A stretch of 10,347 nucleotides of DNA from JADFNO01 sp965369945. Its GTDB lineage: Bacteria; Planctomycetota; Phycisphaerae; Phycisphaerales; SM1A02. The notes beneath the pieces are model-generated. The model had not been told where the DNA came from. It ran no database searches and saw only the letters and a program-made list of their open reading frames with translations. The stretch lies in NCBI GenBank assembly GCA_965369945.1, contig CBDUST010000151.1, positions 1 through 10,347 on the forward strand, in the 5' to 3' direction. The position numbers and the translations under genes were made by a program. Below are positions 1-5,618 of the stretch, piece by piece (the first letter of the stretch is position 1; the number at the start of each line of letters is the position of its first letter).

Positions 1-1
1 C

Positions 2-82
2 CAGCTACTGGCGTCGAGCTCAGTCGGTACGAAATCGGAAGTCGTGAGAGTGGTCATGGGAATGGTTTTCAGTGGTCAGTGA
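2..82 (+). other. Possible 3' end of a truncated upstream gene (very tentative)
   Basis: A reading frame is open from base 2 to a TGA at 80-82, giving 26 codons that could be the tail of a gene starting left of the window. Another plus frame is also open here, so openness alone proves little. The last residues come from the short repeat at 50-84, which resembles what happens at the lspA 3' end. No domain can be recognised. The rest of 1-145 shows nothing I can name. Confidence 0.15.
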
Positions 83-84
83 TC
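50..84. repeat. Short repeat island with GTGGTCA direct repeats
   Basis: GTGGTCA occurs at 50-56 and 72-78, a 22-bp period. The second copy continues as CAGTGGTCAGTGATC. The low-complexity, word-like composition resembles the other islands in this window. I infer it is one copy of a family dispersed in the genome; this window alone cannot prove that. Confidence 0.4.
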
Positions 85-145
85 GGCTTAGGATGGATTG
101 GCACGCGGTCAGTTCGCTGGCCATTGTACGGCTCGTTGGCCGAGG

Positions 146-733
146 TCAAGTTCGCCGCTTGGAACCAGTCGGCGGTTTGCCAGGCTTCTTATTCTGACGT
201 TTACGAAAGCGACGGACCTTCAGCAGGTTCCCGCAACCACTCGCTCCTTCGCACCACCGTCGAGTGCGGCTGCGACTGCGATCGTAGAAGACCCAGCGGC
301 AATCCGAATTCTCGCACAACTTGATCCGTGTAACGTCGCCTTCAATGAGCATATCTGCGAAAGACTTAGCGATTTCAGCGAGTACGGCGCGAAGGCTCGG
401 GCGAACCGGATCGAGCCGTAGGCGATACGCGCTGCCGGCCCGTTCCACTCGGCGAAGAACCGGATTGGCCCCAAGTACGGTGTTTAGCGCCTCAAGATCC
501 TCCTCCGTCAGAGATTCTTCAGCCACAGCACGGTCAACAAAGCGCCTCAAGAGGAAACGGAGTTCGCCCAGAGCGGCGCGGGTCGCTTTGGCTAACACGA
601 TCCGATCCGGCAATGCCCACCCGGCTAGGAAGGACCGAACCCATTGTGGATCGTCCAAGCGGTCCTCAGCCCGCCCCCGGCCGAGGTAGTCGTGCCAGTC
701 GCTGTTGAGAAGCTCAATCCAAGGTTCATCCAT
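146..733 (-). CDS. CGNR zinc-finger (ABATE-type) putative transcription regulator
   Basis: The 195-residue protein has the layout of the CGNR/ABATE family: a helical N-terminal domain of about 130 residues, thought to bind a ligand, followed by a C-terminal zinc finger thought to bind DNA. The finger is seen in Cys140, Cys145, Cys161 and Cys167, with the aromatic and basic linker (WVFYDRSRSRTRRWC) typical of the family. A very basic tail follows. It deviates from the usual finger in two ways: the second cysteine pair is spaced C-x5-C instead of the usual C-x4-C, and the signature CGNR reads CGNL. It is divergent from the DinB-like gene, so it may control the shared 734-875 region. The start ATG (731-733) lacks a strong ribosome binding site. 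Family assignment is good; the regulatory role is inferred from the family. Confidence 0.8.
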   Translation of the reverse strand: MDEPWIELLNSDWHDYLGRGRAEDRLDDPQWVRSFLAGWALPDRIVLAKATRAALGELRFLLRRFVDRAVAEESLTEEDLEALNTVLGANPVLRRVERAGSAYRLRLDPVRPSLRAVLAEIAKSFADMLIEGDVTRIKLCENSDCRWVFYDRSRSRTRRWCEGASGCGNLLKVRRFRKRQNKKPGKPPTGSKRRT

Positions 734-756
734 TGTTGTAACTACCTAGATACCCC

Positions 757-784
757 TTGACTATTACCATCTTTGACGTATGAT
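757..784 (+). promoter_or_regulatory. Sigma-70-like promoter for the DinB-like gene
   Basis: TTGACT at 757-762 and TATGAT at 779-784 are separated by 16 bp. Each matches the consensus at five of six positions, and they point toward the gene starting at 876. The predicted transcript would begin near 791 and carry a leader of about 85 nt. Confidence 0.6.
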
Positions 785-829
785 TCAACCTTGTAATGCT
801 CTAAATCGTATTAGATAGTTACTTCGATG

Positions 830-864
830 GGGCATATGCCCTGGATATGGGCCCAGCCGGGCCC
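830..864 (+). promoter_or_regulatory. Palindrome and hairpin in the DinB-like gene leader
   Basis: GGGCATATGCCC (830-841) is a perfect 12-bp palindrome. It is followed by GGGCCC-AGCC-GGGCCC (849-864), a 6-bp stem with a 4-nt loop. The stem ends directly against the ribosome binding site GGGAGG at 865-870. The palindrome could be an operator for the divergent CGNR protein, and the hairpin could tune translation. Both roles are inferred. Confidence 0.4.
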
Positions 865-875
865 GGGAGGAAACG

Positions 876-1397
876 ATGACCAAGCCGACGAATCAAACCG
901 TTCAGCGTGAGCTTCTGCTTGGCCTTCTTGACGAGGGATACGACAAGACCGGGTGGATGGACGTATGCCTTCGCAGCGCGTTACGGCAAGTTTCTGCAAC
1001 CGAAGCAGCGTGGCGACCGCGACCGGGCCGACACAACATCGCCGAGATCGCCTTGCACATCGCCTACTACAAATACACTACAGCCCGGCGAATCACCGGA
1101 GGAAAACGCGGATCGTTCCCCTTAACCGGAAGCAACTGGTTTGCCGCGCCTAAAAAACTCAGTATTGCCCAATGGAAGCAGTACCTCACGATCTTAGCTG
1201 ATGCGCATCAAGCGTTTCGCAAGGCGGTCGCAACCGCGCCGTGGTCGAAACTCACCTCGAAGAACAAGAGTTCAGGCATTCCGATGTCGCACATCACCGG
1301 ACTCGCAATGCACGATGCCTACCACACCGGCCAAATTAAAACGATCCGAGCGCTCTACAAGCAGGCAACCGCCGGACGAAAACGCAAAGCGAAATGA
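876..1397 (+). CDS. DinB-family (DinB/YfiT-like fold) metal-binding protein
   Basis: The 173-residue protein matches the DinB superfamily, four-helix-bundle proteins that usually hold a divalent metal through three histidines. The expected ligands are visible: His61 in an ALHIAYYKY helix, and His146 and His150 in the C-terminal HDAYHTGQI motif. Length is normal for the family. Members include thiol-dependent transferases and stress-induced proteins; the substrate cannot be read from the sequence. The start is well supported by GGGAGG five bases ahead of the ATG. The C-terminus is basic (GRKRKAK). The gene has its own promoter and a structured leader, and diverges from a CGNR regulator. That fits a ligand- or stress-responsive gene with a dedicated regulator, but the link is inferred. 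Confidence 0.8.
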   Translation: MTKPTNQTVQRELLLGLLDEGYDKTGWMDVCLRSALRQVSATEAAWRPRPGRHNIAEIALHIAYYKYTTARRITGGKRGSFPLTGSNWFAAPKKLSIAQWKQYLTILADAHQAFRKAVATAPWSKLTSKNKSSGIPMSHITGLAMHDAYHTGQIKTIRALYKQATAGRKRKAK

Positions 1398-1404
1398 CCG
1401 CCGA

Positions 1405-1444
1405 GGACTGTCCTGATTTTTCTGTAGAAAAAATGGGACTGTCC
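1405..1444. repeat. GGACTGTCC hairpin repeat just after the DinB-like gene
   Basis: The arms GGACTGTCC..ATTTTT (1405-1421) and AAAAAAT..GGACTGTCC (1428-1444) fold on each other around CTGTAG, with a T-T mismatch and a small bulge. GGACTGTCC is present in the same orientation on both arms because it is nearly its own reverse complement. It lies 7 nt after the stop codon. I recall similar GGGACTGTCC hairpins as dispersed bacterial repeats, some tied to REP-associated transposases; that is memory, not a search. It may also protect or end the transcript. Confidence 0.5.
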
Positions 1445-1565
1445 CCTTCGAACCCGCTGGATCGATCAAGATCGCGGCGTCGAATGGTTGAGTTGAGAGA
1501 ACGCCGCCGAAATTGCCGGTGCCGATGAAGGCGCCGAGAACGGGTCACTGACAACCTGGCACGAT

Positions 1566-1598
1566 AAAGCCGCGCCAAATGTTCAGCGCGGCGTGTTT
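1566..1598. terminator. Bidirectional intrinsic terminator between convergent genes
   Basis: GCCGCGC (1569-1575) pairs perfectly with GCGCGGC (1586-1592) around a 10-nt loop. On the plus strand GTGTTTGT follows; on the minus strand TTTATCGT follows. It sits between the DinB-like gene and the convergent 210-residue ORF, where a shared terminator is expected. The T-tracts are short. Apart from this and the 1405-1444 hairpin, I see nothing in 1398-1624. Confidence 0.5.
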
Positions 1599-1624
1599 GT
1601 AATTCGGAATATGGATAGCTGCTG

Positions 1625-2257
1625 CTAGGCGGCGGTTGGTCGTTGAGACGCTTTTAGGCTGCGCAGATCGATTACGGGCAGAAAGACCGGGTCTTTGAAG
1701 ATGATCCTCTCATAGTTGTCTTCCGCCTCGGTGGTGTCCTCAGCTTCACAGTGCGCGATTGCGACCTGCCAGTCGATGTAGGGCAGGAACTTCTCAACGT
1801 AACGAAGCAGCAATCGCGCAATTCCGGGGGTGACCTCCGCTTGTCGCTTGAGGACTTCGATGATTCCGCGCCCGAAATCCTCAGCTGTGCGTTGACACAG
1901 CGGCGGTAAGGGCATGGAAACTGTTGATTCAAGTGTTGCGATCAACGACCAATAGGTGTGCAACCAGGTTCCCACGAGCACGGAAAGGGATGTCGTATCA
2001 ATTCGGCAAACATCATAACACCCCGAATAAACCGCTTCGTCGTCGAGTAGGTGACGTGGCCAATCATCCAACCTCGATGACCGAGGCGCGATCTCTCCTG
2101 TCCCCTCTCCCCCCGGGAGAGGGTTAGGGTGAGGGTCTTGATGAGGGTCTTCTCCGAATCTAACCCTTTGCCCTCTTGAGATTTGCTGTGATCTCCCATT
2201 TCCTGCTGACTGCTGATCCCTGACTGCTGAACGCTGTCTTGATCCTATACTGGCCAT
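1625..2257 (-). CDS. Unrecognised 210-residue protein with a repeat-encoded N-terminal region
   Basis: I do not recognise this protein. From about residue 62 onward it looks like a normal soluble protein with helical stretches and an acidic segment (EAEDTTEAEDNYERI). The N-terminal ~60 residues are odd: glutamine-, arginine- and glycine-rich, and encoded by the repeat islands at 2096-2151 and 2203-2230. The latter includes the PHPNPLPGGEG phrase seen when a common palindromic repeat is translated. The ATG at 2255-2257 is nonetheless preceded by a clean AGGAG seven bases upstream on the minus strand, so this start is plausible. A later start such as the methionine near residue 114 would shed the repeat but has less support. 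It has a candidate promoter at 2444-2472, overlapped by an inverted repeat next to the divergent HTH gene. It contains no transmembrane segment or catalytic motif I can identify. Confidence 0.5.
   Translation of the reverse strand: MASIGSRQRSAVRDQQSAGNGRSQQISRGQRVRFGEDPHQDPHPNPLPGGEGTGEIAPRSSRLDDWPRHLLDDEAVYSGCYDVCRIDTTSLSVLVGTWLHTYWSLIATLESTVSMPLPPLCQRTAEDFGRGIIEVLKRQAEVTPGIARLLLRYVEKFLPYIDWQVAIAHCEAEDTTEAEDNYERIIFKDPVFLPVIDLRSLKASQRPTAA
2096..2151. repeat. CCCTCTCCC-GGGAGAGGG dispersed palindromic repeat
   Basis: A perfect 9-bp palindrome, CCCTCTCCC (2103-2111) and GGGAGAGGG (2115-2123), is followed by GTTAGGGTGAGGG-type sequence and a 12-bp-period direct repeat of GAGGGTCTT (2131-2139 and 2143-2151). 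I know this motif, from memory, as a very common dispersed repeat in several Gram-negative phyla, often mis-translated as PHPNPLPGGEG. Here it lies in frame inside the 1625-2257 ORF. Confidence 0.65.
2203..2230. repeat. CTGACTGCTGA tandem repeat island
   Basis: TGACTGCTGA occurs at 2207-2216 and 2221-2230, a 14-bp period, with a further CTGCTGA at 2203-2209. It is the same style of repeat as 4063-4089, also with 14-bp period. It encodes the AVRDQQSAG portion near the start of the 210-residue ORF. Confidence 0.5.
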
Positions 2258-2286
2258 GATCGGACTCCTATGAGAGTTCGGTCCAC

Positions 2287-2316
2287 GCCCCCGGCTGTTA
2301 ACCCCAGCGCGGGGGC
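2287..2316. promoter_or_regulatory. Strong GC hairpin in the leader of the 210-residue ORF
   Basis: GCCCCCGGCTG (2287-2297) pairs with CAGCGCGGGGGC (2305-2316) through 11 base pairs with one bulged G and a 7-nt loop. On the minus strand it lies about 30 nt ahead of the start codon and 18 nt ahead of the AGGAG, so it could act on expression. On the plus strand AATTTG follows, making it a weak terminator-like element. No plus-strand gene ends nearby. The role is undecided. Confidence 0.4.
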
Positions 2317-2434
2317 AATTTGAATGACGGCTCGCACAATGCTGACCGTTTATGTCAATGGGTGTTTAGAGTGCTTGTCTCCTGCATGGCCTGTAATTGG
2401 TACTTGGCCTTTGATACGGGCTAGACTAACGCTG

Positions 2435-2472
2435 CTCAACCATAAAGTATGAGGTTGAGGGGATCTTGTCAA
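2435..2472 (-). promoter_or_regulatory. Promoter overlapped by an inverted-repeat operator candidate
   Basis: On the minus strand TTGACA (2467-2472) and TACTTT (2444-2449) are 17 bp apart, a good sigma-70-like promoter reading toward the 210-residue ORF. CTCAACC (2435-2441) and GGTTGAG (2453-2459) form a perfect 7-bp inverted repeat with an 11-bp centre. The repeat brackets the -10 box. This is the expected arrangement for repression, and the HTH gene beside it is the obvious candidate repressor. Binding is inferred. Confidence 0.45.
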
Positions 2473-2511
2473 GAGGAAAGTACAACATCAGTGTAGTTTT
2501 ATCTAATTTTA

Positions 2512-2802
2512 GTGCAGTCTATGCTCGCTATCAAACTACGAGAAGCAATGAAGGCTTACGAACGCCGCACAGGCGAACGGTTTACGTATGAAACGCTTGC
2601 GAAACGAACGGGTTTATCTCCCTCGACGTTTCAAGCGATCTCAACGCGCCTGAACCACAATACGACGCTCAGGACCGTCGAGAAGATCTGTCGTGCCTTG
2701 GAAACCACGCCAAGTGAGCTACTTGAGTTGTGCCCCGACCCGCCACGGAAATCGAAGAAGAAGAAAAAGACGTCACGGAAAAAGAAGACCAAGAAGCGCT
2801 AA
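2512..2802 (+). CDS. Small HTH (XRE/Cro-C1-like) transcription regulator
   Basis: The 96-residue protein carries one helix-turn-helix domain of the Cro/C1 class at about residues 5-73. The pattern is clear: an amphipathic first helix, then YETLAKRTGLSPSTFQAIS as helix-turn-helix, then TLRTVEKICRALETTPSELLEL, the usual closing helices. The C-terminus (about 80-96) is almost entirely lysine and arginine and probably adds nonspecific DNA affinity. The start is either GTG at 2512 or ATG at 2521. Neither has a convincing ribosome binding site, and the TCTAAT at 2502-2507 is close enough that a leaderless transcript is possible. The gene precedes the DUF4062 gene on the same strand, 145 bp away, and diverges from the 210-residue ORF. 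It probably regulates one or both, and perhaps itself. Confidence 0.8.
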   Translation: MQSMLAIKLREAMKAYERRTGERFTYETLAKRTGLSPSTFQAISTRLNHNTTLRTVEKICRALETTPSELLELCPDPPRKSKKKKKTSRKKKTKKR

Positions 2803-2903
2803 CTACGCGCGGGGCAAACATCCCATGCCCACAGCTGTCGCGCTGTCATATGATGGCTGGCGCGGGTTCTCCGTCTTCTGTTTAGCGCGGCGATCGGCCC
2901 CGC

Positions 2904-2909
2904 TATATG
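2904..2909 (+). promoter_or_regulatory. Weak -10-like box ahead of the DUF4062 gene
   Basis: TATATG at 2904-2909 is 17 bp downstream of TTTAGC (2881-2886), which matches the -35 consensus at only three positions. It could give the DUF4062 gene a weak promoter of its own within the 145-bp gap after the HTH gene. The rest of that gap shows nothing I can name. Confidence 0.2.
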
Positions 2910-2947
2910 CAACTGTTCAATCCTTTGAGGTATCACAAAGAACTCCT

Positions 2948-3868
2948 ATGGCAAAAGTAGAACCGCTGGAACATGTTCCCGTCTTCGTCGGTTCTACGTT
3001 TGAGGACCTACAGCCTTATAGGAATGCTGTGCGCGATGCACTCCATAAACTTGAGACGATCGTACGCGGTATGGAATACTTTGGTTCCAAACCCGGACAC
3101 CCGGTTGAAGAGTGTCTGGCTACCGTTCGATCATGCCGCGTTTACGTCGGGATATTCGCGATGCGGTATGGGAGTATTCCAGACGGGTACAATCACTCAA
3201 TGACCCATTTGGAGTACAACGAGGCACAAGAACAAGACCTTCCTTGCCTCATCTACTTGATCCATACTGACAAACAAGCCGTGCTACCTCGACATGTTGA
3301 AACAGGCGAAGGAGCCGAGAAACTAGAGAAACTCAAATCACTTTTGTGCGGCCGTCATACGGTGAGCTTCTTTACAACTCCCGACGACCTTGCCGCCAAA
3401 ATCCTTCATGACCTACCGCCAGTCCTGAACGGAATCGGTGCCACTATCGAGGATAAATTGAAGGAGACAAATACTAGCGATACAGCAGAACTTATTCAAT
3501 ATTTTAGCGACCTTTCACTCCGTAATACTGGGCAAGATTTGCCTGAGGAGTTTTCGCGAGCAAAACGACGCTTTCGTATGGTTTGGATCACCGAGGGTAA
3601 ATCTGACGGGCCAAACTTCCAAGACATGCAAGTGGCTGCTCGTGAGTTGCGAGCGGATATCACACGGCTTAGTGGGGAGATTGATGAGAGTGTACGCTCT
3701 GGTTCCGAAATTATTTTACAACTTCAAGATGTACTTGCGAAGTGCAAGGAAATTGATGACTTCATGCGCTACTTTGGGGACGGCGACGACTTTCAAGCAT
3801 TAGTTCTGTTGGGAGATGGTATTGTAACTCAGCTTGAACATGTTATTGCACTACTGCTCGGCTCTTGA
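2948..3868 (+). CDS. DUF4062-domain protein, candidate defence or signalling component
   Basis: The first ~110 residues of this 306-residue protein match DUF4062. Visible landmarks are the opening strand VPVFVGSTFEDL with Ser16-Thr17, Glu43 in GMEYFG, RYGSI at 73-77, and THLEYNEA with Glu89 and Glu92 before the next hydrophobic strand. This domain is best known as the N-terminal part of large STAND/NLR-like proteins, and I recall proposals that it is related to TIR-like effector folds. Here there is no NTPase or repeat region. Instead, residues ~170-306 are an unrecognised, mostly helical tail that ends in two amphipathic or hydrophobic helices. The ATG at 2948 was chosen because the domain begins just after it. 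The frame is open further upstream, but that part overlaps the HTH gene and has no domain character. The ribosome binding site is weak. Base composition is more AT-rich than in the ispE or AsmA-like genes, suggesting transfer. Confidence 0.75.
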   Translation: MAKVEPLEHVPVFVGSTFEDLQPYRNAVRDALHKLETIVRGMEYFGSKPGHPVEECLATVRSCRVYVGIFAMRYGSIPDGYNHSMTHLEYNEAQEQDLPCLIYLIHTDKQAVLPRHVETGEGAEKLEKLKSLLCGRHTVSFFTTPDDLAAKILHDLPPVLNGIGATIEDKLKETNTSDTAELIQYFSDLSLRNTGQDLPEEFSRAKRRFRMVWITEGKSDGPNFQDMQVAARELRADITRLSGEIDESVRSGSEIILQLQDVLAKCKEIDDFMRYFGDGDDFQALVLLGDGIVTQLEHVIALLLGS

Positions 3869-3945
3869 CCGTCGCATAGGGCCGCAAGATGATTCGCTGA
3901 GAACGTGGATGGACAGCGCAGCGAACGCGTCGGATGATCAGAACG

Positions 3946-3980
3946 GCCGAAACCACACCGGTTGGGGGTGACCCTTCGGC
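3946..3980. terminator. Two-tier hairpin between convergent DUF4062 and lspA genes
   Basis: GCCGAA (3946-3951) pairs with TTCGGC (3975-3980), and inside it CACC pairs with GGTG around GGTTGGG. It lies between two convergent 3' ends and may end or protect one of the transcripts. No T-tract follows on either strand, so it is not a classical intrinsic terminator. The remainder of 3869-4050 shows nothing recognisable. Confidence 0.25.
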
Positions 3981-4062
3981 TTGCGCGGCCGCTTGAGGCG
4001 ATGCACATTCGAGAGATGCCATTCGTAAAGTGGGACGGCGACGACAACTCTCCCTCTTCCCC

Positions 4063-4089
4063 AATGCCTAATGCCCAGTGCCTAATGCC
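4063..4089. repeat. AATGCCTAATGCC tandem repeat at the lspA 3' end
   Basis: TGCCTAATGCC occurs at 4065-4075 and 4079-4089, a 14-bp period, preceded by a pyrimidine-rich CTCTTCCCC. The lspA stop codon (4068-4070 on the minus strand) lies inside it. I recall the same motif as a dispersed intergenic repeat, but cannot verify this here. Confidence 0.5.
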
Positions 4090-4685
4090 TTCTTCTCTGT
4101 GCCTTTCTTCTTATCCTCCCGATACATCCCCAACATCAGAATCGCCAAGCCGACGAGTAGCGCAACGTCGGCGATGTTGAACACCCATGGGTATAACTCG
4201 TCGCTGCCGCCGGGCCAGGTCCATCCAAACGGTAGCTTCACGTCAGGGAACAGCCACAGCATGTCGCGCACCATGCCAAACATGACGCGGTCGCAGAGAT
4301 TGCCCAGGGCACCGGCGAGGATCATCGCCAGTGCCAGGTGCAGGGAGCGCCGATGGGCTGCTGAGCGCAGAAACGCGATGACGACGACGATCACCGCCAC
4401 CACACCCACCAGGACAAACGCCAGGCGCTGCCCTTGCCCGATGCCGAATACCGCGCCGCGATTCTCAACGAGCTTCAAGCTCAAGAGGAAAGGGATGACG
4501 CCGACCGCGTCGTGCTCGGGAACAGCCCCCGGCGCAACGGGTACGCCAGTCACGAACCGAAACGCCAACGCCTTGCTGAGAAGATCAAACGCCAACACTA
4601 TGATCGCAACAAACAGCGCGGGCAGAGCCACTCTCGGATCATTCGCTACACGTCGCAAATCGGGCGACTCACTCAGCGACGACAT
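4068..4685 (-). CDS. lspA: Lipoprotein signal peptidase (signal peptidase II)
   Basis: This inner-membrane aspartyl protease removes the signal peptide of prolipoproteins after lipid is added to the cysteine. Four membrane segments lie at about 19-42, 88-106, 115-134 and 168-188. The family motifs are present: Asp34 and Lys38 of D-x2-SK, ENRGAVFG with Asn75, and GALGNLCDRV with Asn129, Asp132 and Arg133. The catalytic aspartates should be Asp141 (in VRDML) and Asp173 (in FNIAD). At 205 residues it is longer than the usual ~160-170, with a periplasmic insertion between segments 3 and 4. It also has a charged tail whose last residues are encoded by a repeat. The ATG overlaps the 3' end of ispE by 17 nt and has GAGG six bases upstream, inside ispE, so translational coupling is likely. 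Confidence 0.93.
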   Translation of the reverse strand: MSSLSESPDLRRVANDPRVALPALFVAIIVLAFDLLSKALAFRFVTGVPVAPGAVPEHDAVGVIPFLLSLKLVENRGAVFGIGQGQRLAFVLVGVVAVIVVVIAFLRSAAHRRSLHLALAMILAGALGNLCDRVMFGMVRDMLWLFPDVKLPFGWTWPGGSDELYPWVFNIADVALLVGLAILMLGMYREDKKKGTEKKALGTGH

Positions 4686-5589
4686 CGCACACCTCGTACG
4701 GTTGAACAGCTACGGCAGGCAAATCCAACCGTTGCTCGATCGCCTCGGCCAAATGCTGCGCATGCAGTGCATCATCGCAAATAACGAAGAGACTGGAACC
4801 ACTTCCGGCCACATGCGCGGGGCGCTCAGCAAGCGCCGTCAACTTCGCCAAGTGACTTTCAAGTTCAGGCGCGACACGAACCGCCGGCTGGGCCAAATCG
4901 TTGAACGGAGCGTCCGGCGGCAACGTGGACGTGCCAGACAAACGAATCAGGGCTTTCACTTCCTCTGCGCGCATGGGGCCCGGTGATCCCTCGTCCAGTG
5001 CGCTATAGACATGCCCGGTCGGACACATCGCATCGGGGAACGCAATAACCGCATGCAGTTGGGGGGCCCGTTCGTGATGCTCGATCTCGTCGCCGAGCCC
5101 TTGAACGACAGCGCTTCCACCGGCGACGAAGAACGGGACGTCCGAGCCAAGCCCTGCTGCGAATTCTTGTAGCTTCCCAAGCGACAAGCCCAACTCGTAC
5201 AGCTCGTTGACCGCACGCAGCATCGCCGCGGCGTCCGATGATCCGCCGCCGAGCCCTCCAGCCACGGGAATTCGTTTTTCGAGCTTCAATTGCACCGGCA
5301 GCCGGCTGTCGGTGTGTTGCTCCAGCGCCAAATGTGCGCGAACCGCCAGATCGCGGGTGATCGGCCAGTCGATATCACTTTGCCGCTTGGCATCCGCATG
5401 CCAGACGATGGCATAGCGCGAAAGCCGGTCTGATTCCAGGCGAGTCACGGCCAGTTCATCGCAAAGATCGATACTGACCATCCAGGTGCAGATCGGGTGC
5501 ATGCCATCCTCGTCCGGCCGTCCCACGGATAGAGCGAGGTTCAGCTTGGCGGGCGCTTGGCATGTGAGCGTTTCGGGCATCGAGCACAA
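4669..5589 (-). CDS. ispE: 4-diphosphocytidyl-2-C-methyl-D-erythritol kinase
   Basis: A GHMP kinase of the MEP (non-mevalonate) isoprenoid pathway, which phosphorylates CDP-methylerythritol at the 2-hydroxyl using ATP in the cytosol. The substrate motif APAKLNL carries Lys15. The glycine-rich ATP loop IPVAGGLGGGSSDAAA lies at about 107-122. GLGSDVPFF carries Asp150, the expected catalytic base. A C-terminal glycine-rich motif, VAGSGSSLF, also fits the family. The length (306, or 303 from the second start) is near the usual ~290. The frame allows GTG at 5587-5589, but the ATG at 5578-5580 is at least as likely because the conserved motif begins 8 codons later. Neither has a clear ribosome binding site. 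It is the first gene of an ispE-lspA operon, linking isoprenoid precursors with envelope maturation. Confidence 0.93.
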   Translation of the reverse strand: MCSMPETLTCQAPAKLNLALSVGRPDEDGMHPICTWMVSIDLCDELAVTRLESDRLSRYAIVWHADAKRQSDIDWPITRDLAVRAHLALEQHTDSRLPVQLKLEKRIPVAGGLGGGSSDAAAMLRAVNELYELGLSLGKLQEFAAGLGSDVPFFVAGGSAVVQGLGDEIEHHERAPQLHAVIAFPDAMCPTGHVYSALDEGSPGPMRAEEVKALIRLSGTSTLPPDAPFNDLAQPAVRVAPELESHLAKLTALAERPAHVAGSGSSLFVICDDALHAQHLAEAIEQRLDLPAVAVQPYEVCDVVAE

Positions 5590-5618
5590 GGATAGGCCAA
5601 AGCGACGGCACGGTGGAT

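Noticed and set aside
79..421. Plus-strand frames opposite the CGNR gene
   Set aside because: The CGNR protein on the minus strand has a recognisable four-cysteine finger; these frames do not look like proteins.
2203..2230. Possible CRISPR-like array in the tandem repeats
   Set aside because: Units are only 10-14 bp with no spacers, and no cas genes are present.
2693..2947. An upstream extension of the DUF4062 frame
   Set aside because: It overlaps the HTH gene in another frame, has no domain character, and the DUF4062 domain starts right after the ATG at 2948.
3869..4067. Possible tRNA or structured small RNA gene
   Set aside because: I found a two-tier hairpin but no cloverleaf, promoter or known RNA signature.
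4078..4986. A 302-codon plus-strand frame
   Set aside because: It lies opposite lspA and ispE, whose motifs are unmistakable. Its composition (threonine-, arginine- and serine-rich) is typical of an antisense shadow.
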